A DNA stretch of 64,000 nucleotides from Diphasiastrum complanatum (lineage: Eukaryota; Streptophyta; Lycopodiopsida; Lycopodiales; Lycopodiaceae): the NCBI GenBank assembly GCA_029204225.1, contig CM055095.1, forward strand, positions 16,088,049 through 16,152,048. The letters run 5' to 3'. The translations under genes and the position numbers were made by a program. The notes beneath the pieces were generated by a model. The model did no database searches and was not told where the DNA came from. It saw only the letters and a list, made by a program, of their open reading frames with translations. Positions within the stretch are counted from its first letter, which is position 1. Every line of letters begins with the position of its first letter. This document shows, piece after piece, positions 41,916-51,300 of the stretch.

Positions 41916-42480
41916 CGATCAGCGCTCACCTCTTATGGACTACTGCAATGGGAAAGAATGAATGTTGCATTCAAACTCTGTCCGGCTTTTTTGGTTCGAT
42001 CGGTCGATCGATCTTCTCTTGAAAGTTGAAAGTTGGGTACCCTGACTGAAAACGAGACACTTTTATGACTGATAAAAGAATTATTTATGATTCTAATATT
42101 ATGAGTTTGTTTTTTAGCCACACCCCCACCGCTGGAGCTTACGAGCACGCCCCACGCGAGGGAGGGGTTTGGCCCCGGTGCCCTCCAGCAGCTGACGCAT
42201 GTCAGTCGTTGGGTGCCCGTCAAAAATCATGGTGCGCCTGATTTTGGCGGGCGGCGCCAGCATCGGGCACCTGCGAGGTGGCGTCGGGCAAGGCACTGGC
42301 AAGGCGCAGGTGGCGTCGGGCAGCCGCACAGGGCGCCGGGCACCCCAACGCCCAGGCACGCACACACACATGTAAGAGTGAGGGGAGTTTCTATATATAT
42401 CCCCTCTTGCAAAAATGTTGATAATGCTTATGGGATAGAAATTGGTTGCCTGGACACATGGCGTCCAGGCAGCCCATTTT
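41916..42480 (-). promoter_or_regulatory. EF-P upstream region with a possible TATA box
   Basis: A minus-strand TATATATAG run (42391-42400) lies about 480 bp upstream of the start codon, in a GC-rich stretch (42114-42370) unlike the surrounding AT-rich DNA. It is a candidate promoter or CpG-rich 5' UTR; an old repeat is the alternative. Confidence 0.3.
42448..42471. repeat. Short perfect inverted repeat
   Basis: GCCTGGAC and GTCCAGGC flank a short ACACATGGC-type loop and could form a hairpin. No terminator or element boundary can be tied to it. Confidence 0.6.
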
Positions 42481-42599
42481 TATAAAAAAATAAACAAAAA
42501 AAAAATGTGTGGCTGAGAGCCCATCGAGGCCAAACGGCCATCCATGCGGCCCGTGCTCGCAAGATGTGAGGCACCCCCGTCCCTGTCTTATTAGCTCTT

Positions 42600-45360
42600 A
42601 TTACAATGGGCCTCCAAACAAGCATAAATTGCATAATGGTACATCATTTTCAGTTCAAATCTCCATGGTATCCCATGGATGGATCTTGAACAAGATTCAA
42701 TCTATTTTATCAACTTGTGGGATCATAAAGAATCAAACTTGGGTGGGTGAGCCCAACTCAAGCATAGTACACCAACTACACAAAATAATTATGAAATCTA
42801 GATCATCAGAATTTCAAGCATAAGGTTACTCCTAGATAGAGTCATATTCAAGATTTTGGTTACTTGCACTATATCTTAGGAATGATTCGTCAATCATAAT
42901 TTTCTGGAATCCAAAACCATACTTAATCATTTACAGGATACTGGAGTATATGTCCAACATAACTCAGGAAAAGTAAGAATCATTCCAAAATCTTTCCACT
43001 AAGAAAATACTGGATTTAAGAATATTCTTCAAACATGATTCTTTAACTAAAGTGCAAGATTCAAGTTCTAAACCATTAGTAATTAAAGACTGAACGCATA
43101 CCAAAATGACAATCATCTTCAACTACAAATAAAACTTTAGATTACAATCTAGAATCGAATCTAGATATCCAAAGTCTTGCTGAATTTCAAATCAGTTATT
43201 ATTCTTGGATTCATTATGATTTGTTGTCCAATCGAGCTCTCTGGGACACAACCACTAATGAGCTGAGTCTATCCCTTAACTAAGGAATACTCTATCCCAA
43301 GAATACTATATATCCAATACACATAATTTTAACTGATGAACCAAAATGATTCACTAATCATGCGTCTTACGAGCAATATAATTCAAAAAACCATCAATTT
43401 CTGGTGAATCCTCTTCACACTGATCATTTTACCAGTTAACTTCACCTTGGAGTAATCAACTACTCAAGTTAATTGCCAATCATTCAGAAATCTCAAATGT
43501 CTAGGTGAAGAATTCAATTATACTAGTATGACACCACATTTAGATCCTTACCCAAATCATTTATAAGTTAATCCATTAATCTTCTATACAAAAATTTGTT
43601 AGCTCTGCAAGTATCTGTCAAAACAATACTTGATCATATGCTTATGTTCACCGACTAGGTTAAGTGCACCAGATAACCCTAGTAACCAGGAATACACAGT
43701 AGATTCATACAAGATTAATCGTGCACATACGTGAATAATCTCATTATGACCCAATACATAAACACATTCTTATCTGGTAGATTCCTCCAGAACCCACATA
43801 TGTTACTCACATATCTCACTGAGATCTTGTAACTCAGCTTCAAAATATTTTCTATTTCTCATGAGTAAATAACATATCCGAGAAATCTCTTAGACGAATA
43901 AAATTCACTCTCAACAGTTTTCCAATCCCACTTACCTCTAATTACATAATTTCTCCACTGATTAACCCCTCTCTGATCCTAGTACTTAAACTAAGATTAG
44001 GTTGATCCAATATAAAACTCTCAGACTCAAATTCTGATCAAACTTACTTCTATTTCAATCAGAATGGAATTAGTAAACTTTGATCTTTTATTGTACTACT
44101 TATAGATAATGATTCAAATTCCAAACTTGTTCCAGATTGTCCACACAATCCCTAGAGAATTTCTCTTATTTCGAAAAGTTCCAATTAGGTATCTTACTCT
44201 GAATCTATCCGAAATTACTTTCAGACCAAATCTCATTTTTATACCATAGTTAATTCTCTTTCAAAACTATGCAATCCACAGATTTCCAATTAGAATTTTA
44301 TCCCACCACTTCACCTCTCCTTTTAAAGAAATTATCAATTTCAATAAAAGTTAACTAGAAAGATGGTCTATGAAAATATCCAAACCCAAGAAAAGTCAGT
44401 AACAAGTGCATTCCAATAAAGGATTCACTCTATTACAACCTAGATTCCCCTTCGAATGTTTGCAACTCTAGTGACAGAAGTATCATTCCTCTGAAATCCA
44501 TTTATGCAACAAGAGATATTCTAGGTTTAATAAATTGAAACACTTAAACCTTAGAATTTATCTGAATTCCAAGTCTATTCACACAAGTAGTAATTTATAT
44601 GACATAATAGTCTTTCAGAAGAATAACTTCATGCTGGAAAGAATCATATAATTCAGTCTGATGTCTTGTATCAAGAAATTACTAAGAAGTAAAGGATTAA
44701 TTAAAAAAGTGAGAAATAGATTTGAGGGCCTCTGATTTTGTAAATAATGAGATACCACATTGGGATCTAGAATAAACCTCAAAATTTTCCAAAACCCCAC
44801 ATTTGATCAAACGGTTTCATTTTTCCCATATCGCGACTAAGTACTAAAACACACCATTGATTATCAGATCTTTACAGTCCTAGAATTTCCTTTCCAAAAT
44901 TATTGATGTCCCACACCATCAGCTTTTCCTTCCAGAAAACCCTCAACCGCCTTATCTGAAATTCTAGAGATCCATTGATCATCTAGTTTTCCTTAAAATC
45001 ACTATAGGATATTATCTTTTGTTCCCAAACACTGGAGAATCCATTTATTTGGATGATTGGCATGCCCATCAGATGGATTCCACAATCCACACTTGATCTT
45101 GTGATCTAAACAGAAATTTTAACATTGTTCAATATTACATTCTGATCATTTCTGGTTAATGATAAGCCTCATATCCCCTTGGATCCAAGAGCATTAACTC
45201 TAGGGACAATCTTCTATCAACTAACAGATCCAATGTAATCCATATATCAGATTCTACTTCTAACATCACAATTGACATCCAAAACTGTGGATAACTCAAT
45301 GGTTACAAAGATATAAGTTATGAATTCAACTAAATAAATTCTATCCAGGAAATTAATAAC
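42600..45360. repeat. AT-rich noncoding repeat, copy 1
   Basis: No coding homology. From about 43.9 to 45.35 kb it matches 49.8-51.3 kb in direct orientation, with strong divergence. From 44480 to 44930 it is also matched in inverted orientation by 47960-48086 plus 49478-49790. It is probably LTR or untranslated retroelement sequence next to the Gypsy fragments. Confidence 0.55.
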
Positions 45361-45555
45361 TGGATACCACAAACTTCTCCAAATATGGACGAAATAAATC
45401 GTTCATCATTTGCTAAAACGTTGCTGGAGCATTCGTTAATCCAAATGGCAACACTAGAAATTTATAATGACCAGATCTAGAACAAAATCCTGTCTTTTGG
45501 ACATCTTCTGACTTAATTCTTATTTGATGGTACCTTATCTTGAGATCTATCTTGG
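45361..45555 (-). pseudogene. Gypsy RT fragment, minus strand
   Basis: The minus strand reads [22 protein letters not shown] and [19 protein letters not shown]. The same segment recurs at 46335-46440, and it abuts a plus-strand RT fragment at 45556. Confidence 0.8.
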
Positions 45556-46250
45556 TGAAGCTTCGTCAGGAGTTACTCTACGCTAAAGAGTCCAAGTGTG
45601 AATTCTTTAAGCAAGAGTTGCTTCATCTCGGTCATAAAATCACAGTAAATGGGATCAAAATTGACGAGGATAAAATCAAGATTCTGATTGAGTGGCCAAT
45701 TCCGGAAACTGTGAGGCTGGTAAAGTCTTTTTTAGGTTTTACACTTTTCTTCAAGAGATTTATTGAGGATTATGCTAAGTTAGCAGCACCGCTTAATAAT
45801 CTGACAAAAGAAATTGTTAATAATAAAAAAAAAAGAATCAACCTAGTCCGCCTGTTGTTTGGAACGAGGATCACTAGCCTCTTAAGTATTTTTGTAATCA
45901 ACATGATCTTTGGGGGAGAAAAGCTCGATGGGCTGAATTGATGCAAGAATTCGATCATGAAATCTGTTACATAAGAGGCAGCTCTAATCAAGTTGCAGAT
46001 GCTCTTAGTCGGATTGGTGAACTGAACGAGTTGTCATTCACCCAGATTTCTACGAATCTATATCTTTCGCTGAGAGGAAAATATGAATCAGATTCTCATT
46101 TTGGTCACATTTGGAACATTGTTCAGACCAGAAAAAATGTGGACAGTGTTGAGTTAGAAACACAGGGACTCAACTAACTAAGGAAGATAAGAAGATTGTA
46201 GAACAGTTCACCATTCGAGATGGATTACTATTTGAATAACACCAAGCTCC
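45556..46250 (+). pseudogene. Gypsy RT C-terminal and RNase H end, inverted
   Basis: [56 protein letters not shown] and YAKLAAPLNNLTKE are RT thumb/connection. Then, after a deletion, EKARWAELMQEFDHEICYIR (shifted frame) and SSNQVADALSR are the end of RNase H. The orientation is opposite to the flanking RT pieces. Confidence 0.85.
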
Positions 46251-46258
46251 AATGAAAA

Positions 46259-46561
46259 TCACCACCTCTCCAAGCTTGTAAGCCTGGCTCTGATACCACT
46301 ATAAGGGAAGCTCCTTAGATCCTGCTTACAAATCCTAAACACTAGAAATTCATAATGACCAAATCTAGAACGAAATTCTATCTTTTGGACATCTTCTGAC
46401 TTAATTCTTATTTGATGGTACTCTGTCCTGAGATCTATCTTAGTGAAATAACGTGCTCCACCCAAGCGATCTACAAGGTCATCCATCCTGGGTAATGGAT
46501 AGTTATTCTTTATAGTCACTTTATTAAGGCCCTTTTCATCCACACATCCGGAAATCTCCAT
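46259..46561 (-). pseudogene. Gypsy RT N-terminal piece
   Basis: [50 protein letters not shown] and GHYEFLVF. It continues the protease/RT frame above it after a frameshift near 46600 and is cut at about 46335. Confidence 0.88.
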
Positions 46562-46627
46562 CTTTATTCGCTTTAAGAAGAATAGGAGCGTCCCATGGTG
46601 ATTTACTAGGTTGTATACGTCCCATCC

Positions 46628-47512
46628 TCAAATAGTTTTCTGACTTGAAATCTCTGTCTCCTCTTTCTGAGAAAACCTATATGGTTGTCTAGAGACAGGT
46701 TGACTTCTTGGAATCAACTCAATCATGTGGTCTACTGACCTAGATGGTGGTAAACCATGAGGTAATTTAGATGGAAAAACATCCGTAAATTCATTTATGA
46801 TCTGTTCTTTCATTGCTTGTTCATGATCTAAATTTACTGAGTTAAGAATTGTTGAGAATTCACAACCACTTAGATTCATTTTAGGAACATCCACAACTGG
46901 AATAGCATAAATTGAAAAAACTTCATACTCAGAATAATCTAATGCTTCCATTTTATTAATTGTAGAAATCTGATCCAACGGACGTACAAAATTACTGCCA
47001 AATAATGTAACTACCTTATCACCCTCCTTGAAAGTGAGAACATGCTTCTCAAAATCAATTAACAGAGAAGGCGATTTACTGAATAACCATTCATAACCTA
47101 AAATTAAATCAGTATGAGCTAGGTCTAAAACATGAAACTTAACTAATTCTGTGTGTCCTTGCACCAAAACTGGGAGCTTCGAGACTTTTACGTTCCAAGT
47201 CTCCAACTCTGCTTCTGAAGCTAGATAAACTTTATATCTATGATTGTTGGCTTCAGTTTCCAAGCTGAGTTTCTGCACAAGACAAGAATTAATAAAATTA
47301 TGAGTTGAACCACTGTCCAATAAAATACTCACTTCTTGATCTTTAATTGTGCCAATTAGACGGAAAAGTTCATTAGGCAAGAAAGAAGTAGTACTAAAAG
47401 AACATTCACACTCACAATCAGTCCGATTAATTTCCAAAGTCTTACCATTGCCTCCTGAGATTTCTATCATGTGAGCAGACCCTTTCTTCCTTTCTGGACA
47501 AAATTTCATCAT
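46628..47512 (-). CDS. Gypsy protease and RT entry
   Basis: 294 codons. Zinc-knuckle end MMKFCPERKKGS, protease EVSILLDSGSTHNFINSCLV and HTDLILGYEWLFSKSPSLLI, then FTDVFPSKLPHGLPPSRSVD, H-M-I-E-L and QPVSRQPYRFS, the RT entry. The catalytic DSGS is intact. Confidence 0.92.
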   Translation of the reverse strand: MMKFCPERKKGSAHMIEISGGNGKTLEINRTDCECECSFSTTSFLPNELFRLIGTIKDQEVSILLDSGSTHNFINSCLVQKLSLETEANNHRYKVYLASEAELETWNVKVSKLPVLVQGHTELVKFHVLDLAHTDLILGYEWLFSKSPSLLIDFEKHVLTFKEGDKVVTLFGSNFVRPLDQISTINKMEALDYSEYEVFSIYAIPVVDVPKMNLSGCEFSTILNSVNLDHEQAMKEQIINEFTDVFPSKLPHGLPPSRSVDHMIELIPRSQPVSRQPYRFSQKEETEISSQKTI

Positions 47513-47552
47513 ATGTCCAGGCTTCTTACAGACATAACATAAGTTCTCTCTT

Positions 47553-47954
47553 TTAGCTTTTTCTCGGGACAGATTTTTTGAATCTCTTTCTCTTCGGCTT
47601 CTTGGGTTCCGATGCTGCTTGATCTAATTCGTCAAAATATTTTGCTTGGTCTGGACAGCGCTTCTTACCCTTCTTGGTTTTCAAAGTGGTTGAAATTTGC
47701 GCAAATTGCTTCCTGGATGCCAGCACTATGGAATCATATGCTTTCGCAATCCGAAACGCATCCTCGAGGCTTTGAAGCACATTTCGCCTGCATTCGTTCT
47801 GATAGTCAGTTGGCAAACCTAGGACAAACTGCCATAATGCCAACTTCGCATCGAATGATGGAACCTTATTCCATAGGTCCATGAATTCCTGGATATAAGA
47901 GTCTAAACTCTTTGTACCCATCTTGCAGTTCACGAACTTTAAGTAGTAGTCCAC
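47553..47954 (-). pseudogene. Gypsy gag C-terminal part
   Basis: SLDSYIQEFMDLWNKVPSFD, LALWQFVLGLPTDYQNECRR and EDAFRIAKAYDSIVL fit the end of a Gypsy gag, followed by a Lys-rich tail. The knuckle (CYVCKKPGHMMKFC) spans the frameshift to the next frame. The gag N-terminus is missing. Confidence 0.85.
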
Positions 47955-47959
47955 GTCAT

Positions 47960-48086
47960 CAGCTTATGGGACATCAGTAATTTTGGAAAAGGAATTCTAG
48001 GACTGTAAAGATCTGATGATCAATGGTGTGTTTTAGTACCTAGTCACGATATGAAAAAATAAAACTGTTAGATCAAATGTGGGGTT
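47960..48086. repeat. Inverted copy of 44.8-44.93 kb, first part
   Basis: GGGACATCAGTAATTTTGG through TCAATGGTGTGTTTTAGTAC to AAATGTGGGGTT is the reverse complement of about 44797-44930. The match resumes at 49478. Confidence 0.85.
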
Positions 48087-49477
48087 AATGAATTGTGATT
48101 TACAGCCTATATTTATCCACCAATCAGAATGAGACTAATTTGTACCTAAGCTAAAATACATTGACTAGTCTAGTACTAGATTCAACTAATCATCATTAGC
48201 CCTGACCCTAGAATCTGTACCTGCGCCGGAATGCATTAAATAGAAAATCACTAGCCTCCTAGAATAATCATTAAAAAAATTATAAACAATTGATTAATGG
48301 ATATCATTGAAAAACGTGAACGAGGAGAATTTAGATGTGACCATACTTTATTTGAAATTAAATCTGTTTAATTCGATTTGGACTAATCATTTTGAAAACT
48401 GATGGATATTTAGATTGATTTGATTGACAAGCCTCTGAGTAATCATCATCGTAATACGAGTCACTAGGTTTGCAAAACCTAATTTTCTCTATATATACTA
48501 ATCGATGACGTTGAAATTTTTTTGCTTATAGTTAATTGCATCCATGCGATATCGATTTAGCGCGCTCAAAACCAACTTCCTTCAATCCGTTACTACTCGC
48601 ACGCACCCATCCGCTACCAGCTTACGTAATTGTTGAGCTCCGGTATCGCTTCAACACGTCTGACCTGAGGTCTGATCTTGTAATCAACATTATCGCGCGC
48701 AGATCCGCTACTACACATTAATGGCGCAGACCAAGCAGACAACACGTGGGCATTCAGGTGGAATACCAATTTCAGGTGCAGGTCAGGGAAATCCACAACT
48801 GCCACCTCGTCCACCACCACCTCCTCCTAGGCCAAGGGGCAAAAGAAGAGACCCTCCATGGCTCAAGGATATTCGGAAGCTTAAGAAGACAAATAATCTT
48901 CTGATTCTGAAATCTCACATGCAGAGGTCCATCAGGCAGGTGACAAGAAGTCTATCTGCAGATGTGAGATGGACGGTAATAGCAATTGAAGCGCTGCACA
49001 CAGTATATGAGGACAAGCAATCTCAACCAACCCGGCTTGTTATTCGAATACAGAATGGAAGTGTTTCAAAGAAGAGGAGGTCTCTTGACCCTCCATCTAA
49101 AGCAAGGGATTTTTCCAAGCCAACTCCTCTGAATACTATTCTTTCTTCTATTCATTCCCCTCCTAATTCTCCTTCTCCTCCTCCTTAATCTCCTTCTTCT
49201 CCTTCCACTCCATCTTTAACTTCTCCAGCTAAATCTTCCTCTCCTAATAAACTCCACCTCCTAAATCTCCTCCTCCTCCTAAACCCGTAAATATTAGTTC
49301 CCCTCCTCCTGTTGTTGGAAGTGATTTAGATGATTTTGTTAGTGAATGACAATTCTTTATGTGGTTTATCTATGTTACTTCCGACACCCCCTACACTTGC
49401 CTTTGTAAATAGTCCCGATATGTACAGTATGACCAATTGTTAATTACGTATCTTAAAGCTTTAGGTCCTCGATACAG
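48087..49477 (+). other. 1.39 kb insertion carrying the H3-like frame
   Basis: Absent from the homologous inverted copy at 44.79 kb, where the two flanks are contiguous (GGGGTTTTGG). Only a 2-bp overlap (TT) is seen at the junctions. There are no terminal inverted repeats, LTRs or poly(A). It contains a TATA-like run (48489-48497), a long leader and the ORF at 48721. Confidence 0.7.
48721..49188 (+). CDS. Histone H3-like protein with Pro-rich insert and tail, probably decaying
   Basis: 155 codons. The start MAQTKQTTRGHSGG lines up residue for residue with the histone H3 tail (ARTKQTARKSTGG), keeping K4, R8 and the SGG/TGG end but changing R2, K9 and S10. A Pro-rich spacer follows. WLKDIRKLKKTNNLLILKSH, MQRSIRQVTR and VRWTVIAIEALHTVYED then resemble the H3 alphaN-alpha1-alpha2 region ([26 protein letters not shown]), with the CENH3-like RWT. 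Alpha3 is not recognisable. After the TAA, Ser/Pro-rich sequence continues with one frameshift to TGA at 49347-49349 (GSDLDDFVSE), so the original protein was longer. Confidence 0.65.
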   Translation: MAQTKQTTRGHSGGIPISGAGQGNPQLPPRPPPPPPRPRGKRRDPPWLKDIRKLKKTNNLLILKSHMQRSIRQVTRSLSADVRWTVIAIEALHTVYEDKQSQPTRLVIRIQNGSVSKKRRSLDPPSKARDFSKPTPLNTILSSIHSPPNSPSPPP

Positions 49478-49790
49478 TTTTGGAAAATTTTGAGGTTTAA
49501 TCTAGATCCCAATGTGGTATCTCATTATTTACAAAATCAGAGGCCCTCAAATCTATTTCTCGCTTTCTTAATTAATCCTTTACTTCTTAGTGATTTCTTG
49601 AATATAGACATCAAACTGGATTATATGATTCTTTCCAGCATGAAATTATTCTTCTGAAAGACTGCTATGTCACATAAATTACTATTGGTGGGAATGGACT
49701 TGGAATTCAGAAAATTCTAAGGCTAAAGTGTTTCAATTTTTTAAATCTAGAATATCTCTGTTGCAACATCTGGAAAATCTCTGAAGTAAA
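49478..49790. repeat. Inverted copy of 44.48-44.79 kb, second part
   Basis: TTTTGGAAAATTTTGAGG through GATCCCAATGTGGTATCTC to AGAATATCTC is the reverse complement of about 44500-44797. With 47960-48086 it forms one repeat arm interrupted by the H3-like insertion. Confidence 0.85.
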
Positions 49791-51300
49791 TATTTCCACA
49801 TCACAAGTTTTTCAACCATCATACTCACAAACATAATTTCTTCAACCAATCAACCTACTTCAGATCTTAGTGTACAAACCAAGATTAGACTGACTTATAC
49901 AGATGTCTTTGGATATAATGTTAAGATTAAAATTTTACTCCATCTGATCCAATCAGTGGAATCTTGAATCAATCTTTATCATCACTATCCATAATCATGA
50001 ATATCTAACAGCTCAAAAATCCCAAAACTCCTCTAGTTCCAGATTATTCAAAACAATCACTAGAGATTTCCTCTATTCCCACTGGATAGTTCCACCATTG
50101 CACACATACTGGATTCTATGCAATTGGTTGATCTCATGCAAGTCTTATTCCTATCATTTTCTTCTCCTCCTTTTAAAGGAAAATTCATAATTTCGATTAA
50201 AAAGTTCTCAGGAGACAACGTAGAAGATATCAAAGATTCGAAAGAGTCAGTAATGAGTATCCACCAATACTATTACAAGCCGGACTTTCTCCTCAAATTC
50301 ATAAAATATTTAATCCCAAGTAATAGAAACATTACTCTCAATAATCCACTATCAAATAGAGATAAGCATTTGGGCTCAAGAAGTCTAAATTCCACTTAAT
50401 CAGTTGAAAACATCAATTGATTCTTAACTTTTTTCACAAAACTGAAATGGAAGCATAAATTCATATAACTTTAACAGTCCTTCAGAACCCAGTTTTACAC
50501 TGGAAGGAATTATATGAATCTCAGTCCAATTTTCTCGTATTTCAGAAAATTCTCAAAAGTAGAGGTTTAAATTAGAAGAGAAATAGTTTTTAAGGGTTTC
50601 CAATCTGAAAATTTATGAGATACCATTTAGGGATCCGGATCTATATCTCATAACCTCTCCAAATACCCTAAACAAATTTGACTGATGGTTTCAACTGTTA
50701 GCATTACTAATAATGTAAATACTAACCACTGGTCTACATATCATTCTCGCACAAGAATTCTCCTTTCAAATCATTGATGTCCCATACCAACAGTTTTCTC
50801 TCCAAGAAAGTTCTTTGCTTTTAGATCAGATCATCAAAAAATCAAAAGATTATCTGACCATCCTATAACCAAACATAGAGTCTGATCTTCAAGAATATCT
50901 TTGACCGCATTATCCGATAATCTAGAGATCTTAATAACTCCATCTGGATTTCCTCTACCAAATATGCACATATCTATTCCACCAAGTACAAGAGTACCCC
51001 CATATTTGTTTCTAATGGATCAATTGTGATTTAGCAAGAATCTGTACATGGGTTTACTGTCACATAAAACAACCTATATGGCTGGTACCATTATTCCCAA
51101 ATTCCTACCATCCGAGAGTTCCAACTCTTAGGAATAAGGCTCTTTACAATACAAATGTGAACCAAGTGTCATTCTCGTTCCATGTCACAATTTCCAATAA
51201 CAATTAGGATCAACTCATGGTCCTATAGATATTTGATATAAATTCAACTTAATGAATTCAATAAACTTGTGCTATGCAATTTTCTTACAGGGATTATTTA
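49791..51300. repeat. AT-rich noncoding repeat, copy 2
   Basis: A diverged direct copy of about 43.9-45.35 kb. Shared blocks include GAGATACCA(C/T), CATTGATGTCCCA and ATTCAACT(A/T)AAT. No coding sequence recognised. Confidence 0.55.

Noticed and set aside
42114-42485. GC-rich frames of 60-90 codons on both strands upstream of EF-P exon 1
   Set aside because: Low-complexity Pro/Arg/Cys composition, mutually overlapping, no homology; more likely 5' flank or UTR.
46285-46300. Sequence reading TGGTATCAGAGCC on the minus strand
   Set aside because: It resembles a primer site but is not followed by a TG edge or LTR, and it lies between scrambled Gypsy pieces; boundary not supported.
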